Shown here: piece by piece, positions 34,957 to 43,885 of the stretch | Numbering within the stretch: the stretch's first letter is position 1 | How the letters are laid out: every line of letters starts with the position of its first letter | Assembly (NCBI GenBank): GCA_942492225.1 | Contig: CALODS010000055.1 | Span: 1-64,000, forward strand | Length of the DNA: 64,000 nucleotides | Source of the DNA: JAFGTX01 sp942492225 | GTDB taxonomy: Bacteria; Bacillota; Clostridia; Peptostreptococcales; Acidaminobacteraceae | Direction of reading: 5' to 3' | Program-made: the position numbers and the translations under genes | The notes under the pieces: model-generated | Seen by the model: the letters and a program-made list of their open reading frames with translations, nothing else | Databases searched by the model: none | What the model was told of the DNA's origin: nothing

Positions 34957-36537
34957 ATGATTTTTTTCGAGAATGATCACTTTAATTTAATTGAAGAATC
35001 TGATGTTGTTTATATTGAAATCAAATCAAAAAAAATTGAATTATCACATGTAAATAATGCGTTAAAGGAGTTTCCGCGTGTCAGAATTCAATCTTTTGTA
35101 GAACTTCAAAATGCTTTATCTGGTGAGCTTATGGAAAAAAAGCAAATAGGGGAGTTAAAAGAGCGGATAGAGATAGAAATAGCTAAAGATGAAATGACGG
35201 CTTATTTAAGACTCAACATATTGAAAGCAGAAATTGATGAAAATGTACAAGAAATAAAGAATGAAGTTATCGCTAAACTAAAAGAATTAGAAATAAGTGT
35301 GGGTGTAGACACAGAGATTTTAAAGGGAAATTTTTTATCTTGTAAAAAGCAAGTCATTGCCCAAGGTTTACCACCTATTGCTGGACGTGATGCAAAATAT
35401 AAATATTTCAAATTATCAGAAGTTAAACCAGAGTTAAAAGAAGATGGTAAAGCGGATTTGTATGAAATGAACTTGATCGATAATGTCCACGTAGGAGATT
35501 GGTTGGGAGAAAAAACGCAACCACTTCCAGGAATACCAGGACAAACGGTTAAAGGGCGTGAATTACCTGCAAAAGCTGGACGAGATTATAAATTAAAATT
35601 TGATTCAAAATCAGTTCTTGAATTAGTTGAAGGTGAACTTGTCGTATTACGGGCCAAGAAAGAAGGAGCTGTCAAATTTCAAAATGGTAAAATCATGGTA
35701 CATAATCATTTACAGATCAATGGAGATGTTGATTATGAAACCGGAAATATAAGATTTGATGGAGATGTCACAATTAAAGGAACAGTCAAAGATAAATTTG
35801 TTGTTGAAGCGACGGGTGATATCTCTATTGAAAGTGAGAATGGTGTAGGTGCAGTAGACAAAATAGTTTCGAAAAAGGGAAGTATATTTATCAAGGGTGG
35901 AATTAATGGCCGCGGTGAGGCGATTGTTATTGCCAAAGAATCAAATTTCGTAAAATACGTTAATGAAGGACATTTAATTGCAGATAATACAATAAATATT
36001 GGCTTGTATGCAATTGATAGCATCTTGAAAGCGGATAAAATTATCATGAATCCTTCAAAGGGACGTTTAATTGGTGGAGAAGTACAAGTTGAGCATAAAA
36101 TTGTTGCCGGCTCTATTGGTAATAAACAAGAACGACAAACCAAAATATATGTAAAAGGCTTTGAACGAAGAAATATTAAAGACCGATTAGAAACCATAAA
36201 AGATGAATTTAAAGAAGTGATTGAAGAAACAAATCGCTTAAAAAGGCAACTTGAAATATTTGAAAATAATATGGAAAAGTTAGATGATCGGGCGTTAAAT
36301 TCATATAAGACTATGATCGGGCGTTACGAAGAACAAATTGACGAAATAAATCGGTTGAATTCAGAAGTGATACAACTTGAAGAAACCTTAAGAACTAGAG
36401 GCGATGGTGAAATTCAAATTCATCAAAATATTTACCCCAAAACTTACCTTGAGATAAAATCACTACAAAAAAGGGTAAATGAGTTAATGTCATGTTCCTT
36501 CTATGTACAAGATAGAATACTACATTCAGTCAAATAA
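34957..36537 (+). CDS. FapA family (DUF342) protein
   Basis: 526 aa. The FapA region is clear: VHVGDWLGEKTQPLPGIPG and GRELPAKAGRD (about 175-210), then a beta-helix of repeated hexapeptide-like turns (HLQINGDVDYETG, FDGDVTIKGTV, about 245-390). A long C-terminal coiled coil (about 400-490) follows. FapA proteins are thought to organise cell-envelope or signalling complexes; the precise role is not known. It lies 41 bases after the aminopeptidase and 10 bases before the GAF gene, with a GGGGG ribosome site. Confidence 0.88.
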   Translation: MIFFENDHFNLIEESDVVYIEIKSKKIELSHVNNALKEFPRVRIQSFVELQNALSGELMEKKQIGELKERIEIEIAKDEMTAYLRLNILKAEIDENVQEIKNEVIAKLKELEISVGVDTEILKGNFLSCKKQVIAQGLPPIAGRDAKYKYFKLSEVKPELKEDGKADLYEMNLIDNVHVGDWLGEKTQPLPGIPGQTVKGRELPAKAGRDYKLKFDSKSVLELVEGELVVLRAKKEGAVKFQNGKIMVHNHLQINGDVDYETGNIRFDGDVTIKGTVKDKFVVEATGDISIESENGVGAVDKIVSKKGSIFIKGGINGRGEAIVIAKESNFVKYVNEGHLIADNTINIGLYAIDSILKADKIIMNPSKGRLIGGEVQVEHKIVAGSIGNKQERQTKIYVKGFERRNIKDRLETIKDEFKEVIEETNRLKRQLEIFENNMEKLDDRALNSYKTMIGRYEEQIDEINRLNSEVIQLEETLRTRGDGEIQIHQNIYPKTYLEIKSLQKRVNELMSCSFYVQDRILHSVK

Positions 36538-36549
36538 AGGGGTGGTTTG

Positions 36550-38322
36550 GTGACTTTACAGCAAAAACAATTGTATCGTTCATTAATGAATACAATAGAT
36601 TTTTTTTCGCAAAGGCTTCATACAGAACAAATTGTTCACTATGGTTACAAAATATTTGAAGATTTAACCTTACCTAAATCAGCGGCAATATACATCCTCA
36701 ATAACACGCGAACTGAATTTTTGCCTCAAGAGATAATGGGGTATGAAGAGCTACCGAATGTTCAATTTGATGATATTCATGATGAATTTGCTAGAAAAAA
36801 TGGATTTTTATTAGATGGAGAAGAATTACAAAAGAGATATTTTAAAGATTATTTTATTGATACTTATAATATTGATATTATCTTACCACTGATTATCGAA
36901 GATAAATTATTTGGATTTGTAATATCCCATGAAGATCATGAGTCAGATGGTATAAAAGATAGAGAATTCTTAAATAGATTTAATGATTTGCTGAATCTTT
37001 CATTAGAAAAAGCGGAACATTTTAAGCACGCTTCTGAAATGAAAAAAGAAATTAGTAAGAGAAAATTTAATCTTGATTCTTTTTCTCAAACGATGGATAT
37101 TTTAATGACTGCATTAGATCAACAATACATTATAAAAATGTGCCTTGACGTTATAAGAGAATTAACGGCAAGTTCAGTTACTGCAATAGCATTGGAATCG
37201 AGAGAAAATTATTTAACTATTGCAGGATATAAAGATATTGTTAATCAAAAAGAATGTTTTTTAGAATTAATTCTTAAAGAATATTCTAAACCTTCAAAAG
37301 TTATTTATCATATTCAAGAAGATTATACCGAATTAACTGAAATTTTTGAAAATGCAAAGGAATTAAATGAACTTGAAGCTGAGTATGTTGTATTTTTGGT
37401 TAAAGAAAAAATACTTGGCTGTATTACAATTGGTGCACCTGTATCAGAAATCCCTTATGATGGACAAATATTAGACCAAATAAAAAGTTTAGCATCGATT
37501 ATGTATATTGCTATAAATAACGCCAATCAATTTAAAGCACTAACAGAAGAAAGAAATAAGATGTCTGAGCAAATCATGAGTTTGAAACACTTAAATAAAT
37601 CTATTGCGACAATTAATGGCGCAGATAGTCTTGAAGAGTTGTGTAGTCATGTAATTGATACCTTAAGTTATGGATTTGGTGTAGAAAGTGGTTTTATATG
37701 GGTTCAAAAAAATCATGAATTTTGCTATCAAAAGGTTGGTGGTAGTACAGAAATAAAACCATCTGCAGCAGTTCAGGAATGGTTACAACAGTTTAATGAG
37801 TCTTATTTTGACTTCACTATTCCACTTCAGTCAGAAGTTACAAATGAACAATCAAATTGTTTGGTTTGTATTCCTATATTGCAACAAGATTATGAAGCGT
37901 CGTGTTTAGGTTATTTGCTCATTGATAAATTAAATAAACCGCTTAATGAATCTATGACCATTATATTTGAAACACTTGTGAATAGTATCACACCTGTAAT
38001 CAAACATTTTTTGACTATAAAAAATTATCAAAATGATTTTATGAGACAACCAGAATCCATGTTAAAAGAACTGTATTTAAAATATGAAGAAGAGTTAGCA
38101 TTTTTTGAATTGTCTTATTCAATATATGCCAAAAAGAAAAACAATCAATTATTTTCAGATAAACATCAACATGAAGTTATTCCTGAGGGAGATAAGATTG
38201 ATACAGGATCCATTTCAGTAATATTTGCTACAGAACCGTTAGAAGATTCTAGCTATAATTTATTGGATATAAAGGACTTCAATGAGTTAAAAGAACAATT
38301 GCTTGCTATAAATGACAACTAA
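36550..38322 (+). CDS. Triple GAF-domain protein without output domain
   Basis: 590 aa, soluble. Three GAF-like sensor modules can be traced, at about 15-160 (IDIILPLIIEDKLFGFVIS), about 180-330 (VVFLVKEKILGCITIG) and about 345-485 (LVCIPILQQDYEASCLGYLLID), separated by helical linkers. A poorly conserved C-terminal region follows. No kinase, GGDEF, HD-GYP or HTH domain is visible, so it may act through a partner such as the FapA-like neighbour. The start is GTG at 36550, four bases after GGGGTGG; a TTG one codon earlier is possible. It is last in the operon. Confidence 0.75.
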   Translation: MTLQQKQLYRSLMNTIDFFSQRLHTEQIVHYGYKIFEDLTLPKSAAIYILNNTRTEFLPQEIMGYEELPNVQFDDIHDEFARKNGFLLDGEELQKRYFKDYFIDTYNIDIILPLIIEDKLFGFVISHEDHESDGIKDREFLNRFNDLLNLSLEKAEHFKHASEMKKEISKRKFNLDSFSQTMDILMTALDQQYIIKMCLDVIRELTASSVTAIALESRENYLTIAGYKDIVNQKECFLELILKEYSKPSKVIYHIQEDYTELTEIFENAKELNELEAEYVVFLVKEKILGCITIGAPVSEIPYDGQILDQIKSLASIMYIAINNANQFKALTEERNKMSEQIMSLKHLNKSIATINGADSLEELCSHVIDTLSYGFGVESGFIWVQKNHEFCYQKVGGSTEIKPSAAVQEWLQQFNESYFDFTIPLQSEVTNEQSNCLVCIPILQQDYEASCLGYLLIDKLNKPLNESMTIIFETLVNSITPVIKHFLTIKNYQNDFMRQPESMLKELYLKYEEELAFFELSYSIYAKKKNNQLFSDKHQHEVIPEGDKIDTGSISVIFATEPLEDSSYNLLDIKDFNELKEQLLAINDN

Positions 38323-38334
38323 ATAAATAGAAAT

Positions 38335-38384
38335 GACCCTTACTACAAACAGTTAGACTACTTTGCCTGTTTGTGGTAAGGGTC
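38335..38384. terminator. Bidirectional hairpin between GAF gene and HD-GYP gene
   Basis: Stem GACCCTTAC plus ACAAACAG with their complements, in a large hairpin between convergent genes. T-richness after it is modest on both strands. Confidence 0.65.
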
Positions 38385-38410
38385 TTATATGTTATCGGAA
38401 AAAATATTCG

Positions 38411-40198
38411 TCATAGTGTTACGTGTCCTGCCTGTATACCTCTTACAAAGATGTCTACCATCTCTGGATCGAATTGAAGACCTTTATTTGTGATAAGTTG
38501 CTCAATTGCTTTTTCCTTACTAAGGGCTTTTCTGTAAGATCGATCGCTGGTCATTGCATCAAAGGCATCTGCAATGGCTATAATTCTCGCTTTCAGATCA
38601 ATGGTATCTTTTTTTAGATTATGAGGATAGCCACGACCATCATAACGTTCGTGATGATGTAAAACGCCTAAACGGGCACCTTTTAAAAAGTGTATGTCTT
38701 TTAAAATTTCAAATCCTTTTTCTGGGTGTGTTTTGATCGCATCAAATTTTTCATCGGTCAATCGCCCTTCTTTGGTAATAATACTTTCAGAAATGCCAAT
38801 TTTCCCAATATCGTGCAGCATTGCACCGTAAGTTAATGAAGATAATTCGTCAGTGGATAATTCTAGTTCTTTACCGATAAATAATGCATAGTTTGTCACT
38901 CTATCACAATGGCCACCAGTATAAGGATCTTTTGCATCAATGGTTTTAGCCAGGGATTTAATAGTCTCATAGTAAATGCGGTCATTTTCTTGCATCAAAT
39001 TTTCGACTTCGACAAGTAATTCTTCAATTTCATTTTTTTGTTGAACGATAGCATGTCGATCATCTATCATGTGATCCAATAGACCATTTAGCTGTTTACC
39101 GATTACTTCCATTTCGTTACAAGATGCAATAGATGTTCTTGCATCTAAATGACCACTTTCAATCTCTTTCATTACAAACATGATACTATCTATTGGTTTA
39201 AGTGAATGCTTAACAGTAACTTTAATCAATAAAACAAGTGTTAATAAAGTGAGTAGACCACCAATGATAATAGTCTTGGCAATTTTAATGCTGCTTTCTT
39301 TTAAGATTTGGTCATTAATATCAACGATAATCCCCCAAGTGGTATTGTGTGTTTCTATCTCAATTGGGATGTAAAGGAATGTATATTTATCATCAGCGAT
39401 AAGTTCAAAATCTCCTAGAGGTCCGTTTATTGTTTGATTGAACTGCTTCTGGTGAGAAATATTCTCTTTTATATCGTTAACAACTTCATTTCCCAACGAC
39501 CATGATGAAAAGGATTGTCCTATAAGAGTCTTGTTAGAATGGAAAATGATGGTACCATCTTCTGATGCTAGTCCAAGATTACCTAACATATTTGTGTTGA
39601 CGTCATTAAAAAAATTTGTAATAAATGTACTATTAATTTCAAGTCCTAATAGAATTTCTTTATTTGAAGTTGTCTGAGACAGTTTTGAAATATTAAAAAG
39701 CTTGTTTGTATTTTTATCAAAATAAAGAAACTGTGTATGATTTAAGTCTCTATTATTATATTGATAGAGAACTGCATCCACATCAAAGTCTGGCGTAAGC
39801 ACATTGAGGGTCTCGTCAGTGTTAAGTGAATAGTATTCAACACTGCTATTAGTCTGTGGTGATTTAATAAGAAATAGACTTTTTGCAAAGTCATCATATG
39901 TTTTCAGTCCTGATAGAATATCTTCACGCTCTTCAGTGATATCTGGAGAGGTCATTAAAAAGATCTTATAATAATTAGTTGCATCCTCCATCCTATCAAT
40001 AACTCGCGATATTTCTTTATCAATATAGTTGGTCATTAATTCTGTTCTTTGCTCAAATCGGAGAAATTCAGCATCGGCAATAGAGGACGACACATTATAG
40101 GTAAAAAAGCTAAAACAAATAACAACAATTAATGAAATCATCCCAATTAATCGAGATGATAATTTATTATATCGGTTTCTAAAGTTGGATAACTTCAT
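38411..40198 (-). CDS. Membrane HD-GYP sensor (Cache-HAMP-HD-GYP)
   Basis: 595 aa. Two membrane helices (about 16-40 and 308-330) bracket an extracellular Cache-like sensor. A HAMP region and coiled coil follow, then a C-terminal HD-GYP domain with GGHCDRVTNYA, LHDIGKIG and HHERYDGRGYP. It should degrade cyclic di-GMP under control of an external signal. The start at 40198 follows GAGAGG; an ATG 33 codons upstream would add a segment without a good site. It is divergent from the unknown gene at 40403. Confidence 0.9.
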   Translation of the reverse strand: MKLSNFRNRYNKLSSRLIGMISLIVVICFSFFTYNVSSSIADAEFLRFEQRTELMTNYIDKEISRVIDRMEDATNYYKIFLMTSPDITEEREDILSGLKTYDDFAKSLFLIKSPQTNSSVEYYSLNTDETLNVLTPDFDVDAVLYQYNNRDLNHTQFLYFDKNTNKLFNISKLSQTTSNKEILLGLEINSTFITNFFNDVNTNMLGNLGLASEDGTIIFHSNKTLIGQSFSSWSLGNEVVNDIKENISHQKQFNQTINGPLGDFELIADDKYTFLYIPIEIETHNTTWGIIVDINDQILKESSIKIAKTIIIGGLLTLLTLVLLIKVTVKHSLKPIDSIMFVMKEIESGHLDARTSIASCNEMEVIGKQLNGLLDHMIDDRHAIVQQKNEIEELLVEVENLMQENDRIYYETIKSLAKTIDAKDPYTGGHCDRVTNYALFIGKELELSTDELSSLTYGAMLHDIGKIGISESIITKEGRLTDEKFDAIKTHPEKGFEILKDIHFLKGARLGVLHHHERYDGRGYPHNLKKDTIDLKARIIAIADAFDAMTSDRSYRKALSKEKAIEQLITNKGLQFDPEMVDIFVRGIQAGHVTL

Positions 40199-40402
40199 AT
40201 TTAAGATCCTCTCAAAAATGCGTTGTAGTGACATACATATACCGTTATTAAGATACCCAGTAAAATGTAAATTAAATGATAAGAATATAATAGACAAAAA
40301 AGATGAATAAACTATTAATAATTCCTAAACTATTTTATTACTGGTCTTTGTAGAAAAATTTTAATATAATAAAAGTGATAAAATACAAGATGAGGTGCGG
40401 AA

Positions 40403-40936
40403 ATGATCAAAAATATTAAAGTGAAAATGGATGTTATTGAAAGCATGCTATATTTTTGGCAAGCGACAAACGACAAAGAAAAAGTTGGTGAAAATTACAT
40501 CTATTCAATTGCGGACAGAGAAGAAATGACCGGTCTTTATAATGAAGAATTTGATAGAGAATCTGTACGTAAGGTTCTGAGTGCGATTTCCAACAGAGAA
40601 TTATTAAACACTAAGAATAAAAAAGAAAGAAAATTTTGGAACAATAATATGTGGATGATGGAAGATTTGGACTATACAGATATGATGATTAAGCCATTAA
40701 AAATTCTAAATCTAGATGATGCAATTAGTCAATTAAGTGGAATTGAAACACCACATGAGACTTTAGAAGTATATTTTATCCCAGGTGTTCATGAAGAGTA
40801 TAGAATTATGGGCAACAAAGTCTTTATTAACTTCTTTAGAGTCAAACCTGATCTCCTTGAAGAGAACAAAGTAACTGTTGGCGAAACGCTTTTGAAAGAA
40901 TATGTGATCCAAAAATTAGAAGAGGCAATTAAGTAA
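40403..40936 (+). CDS. Conserved protein of unknown function, possibly TDE2712-like
   Basis: 177 aa, soluble, no signal peptide. The central segment FDRESVRKVLSAISNRELL and the Trp-rich KFWNNNMWMMEDLDY look strongly conserved. I recall similar proteins labelled the TDE2712 family, which has no assigned function; that recognition is from memory and uncertain. The ribosome site GAGGTG precedes the ATG. It is a single-gene unit between a divergent HD-GYP sensor and plsC. Confidence 0.65.
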   Translation: MIKNIKVKMDVIESMLYFWQATNDKEKVGENYIYSIADREEMTGLYNEEFDRESVRKVLSAISNRELLNTKNKKERKFWNNNMWMMEDLDYTDMMIKPLKILNLDDAISQLSGIETPHETLEVYFIPGVHEEYRIMGNKVFINFFRVKPDLLEENKVTVGETLLKEYVIQKLEEAIK

Positions 40937-40941
40937 AAATT

Positions 40942-40980
40942 AAATCAACTGGTCAGATCATTCTGTTCGGTTGATTTTTT
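40942..40980 (+). terminator. Terminator after the unknown gene at 40403
   Basis: Stem AAATCAAC/GTTGATTT followed by a T-run. Confidence 0.75.
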
Positions 40981-41017
40981 ACTCTATATAGAGAAAACGA
41001 AAGAAGAGGTGAAATAA

Positions 41018-41728
41018 ATGAGAACGGTTATTTGGTTTTCATATTTTTGGATAAGTTTATTAGGCACACTATCAACACTAAAAAAAGTTGAAAAGATGAC
41101 AAGAGAAGAAGATCAAGAAGAAAGAAATTTAATTATTGATAAGATTGCAACCCAATGGTCAGGAAAGCTTCTAGAATTAGCGGGTGTGGATGTTACAGTT
41201 GTTGGTGCGGAAAATATTCCAAAGGATCAAACCGTATTGTTTGTTGGAAATCATCAAAGTAATTTTGATATACCAATCTTATTGAAGTACATACAAGGGA
41301 ACAAAGGTTTTATAGCAAAGCAAGAGTTGGAAAAATTACCAATTATCAATCGGTGGATGACGGCGATTAAGTGTGTTTTTATGAACAGAGAGAATATGAG
41401 AAAGTCTGCAATTGCAATCAATCAGGGAATTAAATACCTTAAAAATGGAACGTCTATAGTTGTATTTCCTGAAGGGACTCGTTCAAGAGATGGTGTACCA
41501 CTTGAGTTTAAACAAGGGGCATTAAAATTAGCAACAAAATCAGGTGTACCAATAGTACCAGTTACCATAAAAGGATCAGTTGATATTATGGCAAGTGGGA
41601 GTCTTTGGATTAAACCTGCAAAAGTAGAAGTAATATTTTCGTCTATTGTCAGTCCGAAAGATTATCCTGAAAAAGAAACCAAACGAATTACTGATGACGT
41701 TAGAAACATCATTGTATCAAAACTATAA
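41018..41728 (+). CDS. plsC: 1-acyl-sn-glycerol-3-phosphate acyltransferase
   Basis: 236 aa, PlsC/AGPAT family. It makes phosphatidic acid from lysophosphatidic acid at the membrane. The H-x4-D catalytic motif is NHQSNFDIP (about 78-86) and the substrate-binding motif is FPEGTRSRDG (about 150-159). A short N-terminal hydrophobic segment (WFSYFWISLLGTL) anchors it. The ribosome site AGAGGTG precedes the ATG. It is monocistronic. Confidence 0.92.
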   Translation: MRTVIWFSYFWISLLGTLSTLKKVEKMTREEDQEERNLIIDKIATQWSGKLLELAGVDVTVVGAENIPKDQTVLFVGNHQSNFDIPILLKYIQGNKGFIAKQELEKLPIINRWMTAIKCVFMNRENMRKSAIAINQGIKYLKNGTSIVVFPEGTRSRDGVPLEFKQGALKLATKSGVPIVPVTIKGSVDIMASGSLWIKPAKVEVIFSSIVSPKDYPEKETKRITDDVRNIIVSKL

Positions 41729-41768
41729 AGTGTTGAGAGGTTTCTAATTGTTGAACTTAATCTATAGA

Positions 41769-42287
41769 TTATACTTGCTGGTCAACTTTCAGTCCTTTTG
41801 TCATTTCACTAGAAAGACCGTAAGCAGTTTTTTTCTTAGAAACCGTTTTAGTTGTACCGCCAGAGACATAATTAATACCACATTCTGGACAGGTTGAGGT
41901 ATGGATGCTAACGCTTTGAGAGATAATTTCTCGACCTTCAGAACGTGCATCTGCTTGTTCATTCGTGACATGTTCCATTTCATGGCCCATAACTGCACTG
42001 GCAGCTTGATTTGGGTCTATTTGTGTAGGTGTTTTGAAAGAGACACCGGGATCGTCAGATCCATCAACATAAGTTCTTTCTGCGCATGTTTGACACTCAA
42101 TGATACCAATTTTTTTTAGTTCTTTATCACTATAAATAGATTTTAGGTTGTCTAAATTTTGATTAGGACTCCCTTGAATTTTACCGATTGCTTTGGCTGC
42201 AGAATTTTCTACTGACGATGAAGAGTTTATCTGTTGAGGCACAACATTCGGCATAGTCATTTGATTTGAATAATCATTAATTTTCAT
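41769..42287 (-). CDS. Small putative metalloprotease with HExxH and two CxxC motifs (SprA-related-like)
   Basis: 172 aa. The N-terminus is Ser/Gln/Asn-rich and probably disordered. The core has CQTC (about 65-68), YVDGSDDPGVSF, then VMGHEMEHVTNEQADARSEG with an HExxH zinc motif. CPEC and YVSGGTTKT follow near the C-terminus. The pattern recalls the SprA-related/CJM1_0395-type putative metalloproteases. The two CxxC pairs could bind a structural zinc. There is no signal peptide. Its substrate is unknown. Convergent with plsC; a hairpin terminator lies upstream at 42386. Confidence 0.7.
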   Translation of the reverse strand: MKINDYSNQMTMPNVVPQQINSSSSVENSAAKAIGKIQGSPNQNLDNLKSIYSDKELKKIGIIECQTCAERTYVDGSDDPGVSFKTPTQIDPNQAASAVMGHEMEHVTNEQADARSEGREIISQSVSIHTSTCPECGINYVSGGTTKTVSKKKTAYGLSSEMTKGLKVDQQV

Positions 42288-42385
42288 GAAATCACATCCA
42301 TTATTATAGAAATTTATTTAGCGGTAACACGCTAAATGAACATTATATTATCATTATAACAAAATAAATAGAATTTTCAGTAATG

Positions 42386-42420
42386 AAAAACGATTCTCAA
42401 TTGTTGAGAATCGTTTTTTT
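42386..42420. terminator. Perfect terminator hairpin between two minus-strand genes
   Basis: Stem AAAAACGATTCTCAA with its exact complement and a short loop, flanked by an A-run and a T-run. On the minus strand it ends the YibE/F transcript. Confidence 0.85.
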
Positions 42421-42483
42421 ATTTACGTACAAACAACATTCTATTTTAATATTCTGTCCATCTTTGATGATAGTTGAAACTTA

Positions 42484-43686
42484 TCAATGCTTGCTATTGA
42501 GATTATTGTCATCTACATGTTGAAAATGATCGTGTTGATATTCAACACTCCTAATTAATATAACGGAAATCATTGCGGTAATAGGTATCGTAAGAACAAG
42601 TCCAATGCTACCTGCCAGAGACCTGACGATTTCAGATGCTATTAGGTCCATGTTGAGCATAACGATTGATGGGGTATCATATGCCAAAAATATAAGTAAC
42701 AAAGGAATAGAACTACCAGTATAAGCTAGAATAAGTGTGTTAGACATCGTTCCCATGATATCTTGTCCAACGGTCATTCCAGATTTAAATAGTGCACCAC
42801 TACTTAGTTTAGGGTTTGCATTATATATTTCTTGTATAGATGAAGCAATACTCATTGAAACATCCATTACTGCACCCAGTGCACCCAGTAGAATTCCTGA
42901 AAATAATAAATCCTTGTAGTCAAAAGTAACGTTTTGAGGAATATACAATAGCATTGCGGATTCATGTGATGATAAACCTGTTAATTTAACAGCATTACCT
43001 GCAATAATTGAGATAATGCCTGCCATAACGACTCCAAATAAAGTACCCACTATTGCAGCAAAACTTTTAGTGTGGAATCCAGAAATAATGAGAATTGTCG
43101 CAAATGTTATAATCGTTGCAATTCCAATCGTTAATAGTAATGGATTTTGTCCAGCTAACATGCCAGGCAATAATACTTTGTAGATAAGTCCAATAGTGAG
43201 TGTTATCGTAATGACTGCTTTGAATCCTTTAAATCGTCCAACCAATATGAGTGACAATAAAAATAATACTACTAGAATGTAAATAACAGATTCTCTAGAA
43301 TGATCTGCGATACTAATTTCGCGCGTCACTCCATAATCTTCCACATGTAAGATAACTCGATCACCGGTTTTTAGACGTATGTTGTAAAATTCGTTATCCG
43401 AAAAGACATTTTCAATATCTAATACATCATCTTTGAAGGTACCACTTGTCACCCGAACAGTACATGCTTGGTAGTCATATGGATAATCACCTTCTGCAAC
43501 ACGTTCTTCAACGTGTAATATTTCACCACGCTCATATGTTGAAATTGGATCGGGAAGTTCAAGTAAATTAAAATCGTCGAACTCACTTTCAGCACCGTAA
43601 TCAGAATCCTCTGACACCACATCGGCAAAGTTTAAACTTGTAAAAATAGTACAAATAATCAGAAATAATAGTAAGGTTTTTTTCAT
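42484..43686 (-). CDS. YibE/F family membrane protein
   Basis: 400 aa. An N-terminal signal or anchor (MKKTLLLFLIICTIF) precedes an extracellular acidic and beta-rich region (about 25-125). About eight membrane segments follow, including VLFLLSLILVGRFKGFKAV and FSGILLGALGAVMDVSMSIAS, both typical of the YibE/F family. The tail is His/Asp/Asn-rich. The biochemical role is not established, though some members have been linked to transport. Divergent from pflB; no partner gene is adjacent. Confidence 0.88.
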   Translation of the reverse strand: MKKTLLLFLIICTIFTSLNFADVVSEDSDYGAESEFDDFNLLELPDPISTYERGEILHVEERVAEGDYPYDYQACTVRVTSGTFKDDVLDIENVFSDNEFYNIRLKTGDRVILHVEDYGVTREISIADHSRESVIYILVVLFLLSLILVGRFKGFKAVITITLTIGLIYKVLLPGMLAGQNPLLLTIGIATIITFATILIISGFHTKSFAAIVGTLFGVVMAGIISIIAGNAVKLTGLSSHESAMLLYIPQNVTFDYKDLLFSGILLGALGAVMDVSMSIASSIQEIYNANPKLSSGALFKSGMTVGQDIMGTMSNTLILAYTGSSIPLLLIFLAYDTPSIVMLNMDLIASEIVRSLAGSIGLVLTIPITAMISVILIRSVEYQHDHFQHVDDNNLNSKH

Positions 43687-43790
43687 TTATAAGCTCCTTT
43701 ATTGATATTACTAACAGTTTAAACGGTTTACTCAATAAATACAAAGAGTTGTTACTAAAAGTTAAATAAATAACTTATTTATATTTATGA

Positions 43791-43812
43791 AAATGTGTTT
43801 TGAATCACATTT
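43791..43812 (+). promoter_or_regulatory. Predicted Crp/FNR-type operator upstream of pflB
   Basis: The imperfect palindrome AAATGTGTTTTGAATCACATTT contains TGTG-N8-CACA half-sites. Its centre (43801.5) lies about 41.5 bases before the start predicted from the -10 box, the classic position for class II activation by Crp/FNR proteins. Confidence 0.7.
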
Positions 43813-43830
43813 TATTATGTTATTACCGTC

Positions 43831-43836
43831 TATAAT
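43831..43836 (+). promoter_or_regulatory. -10 element of pflB
   Basis: A perfect TATAAT with no good -35 (CATTTT at 17 bases), as expected for an activator-dependent promoter. Confidence 0.65.
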
Positions 43837-43885
43837 GAGGTCGTATTAAGCGAGAATAATAGTTTTCAGACTAAGGAGGAAGACG

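Noticed and set aside
41759..41770. AATCTATAGATT palindrome between plsC and the HExxH gene
   Set aside because: It is short, AT-rich and overlaps the end of the minus-strand gene; there is no promoter context for an operator.
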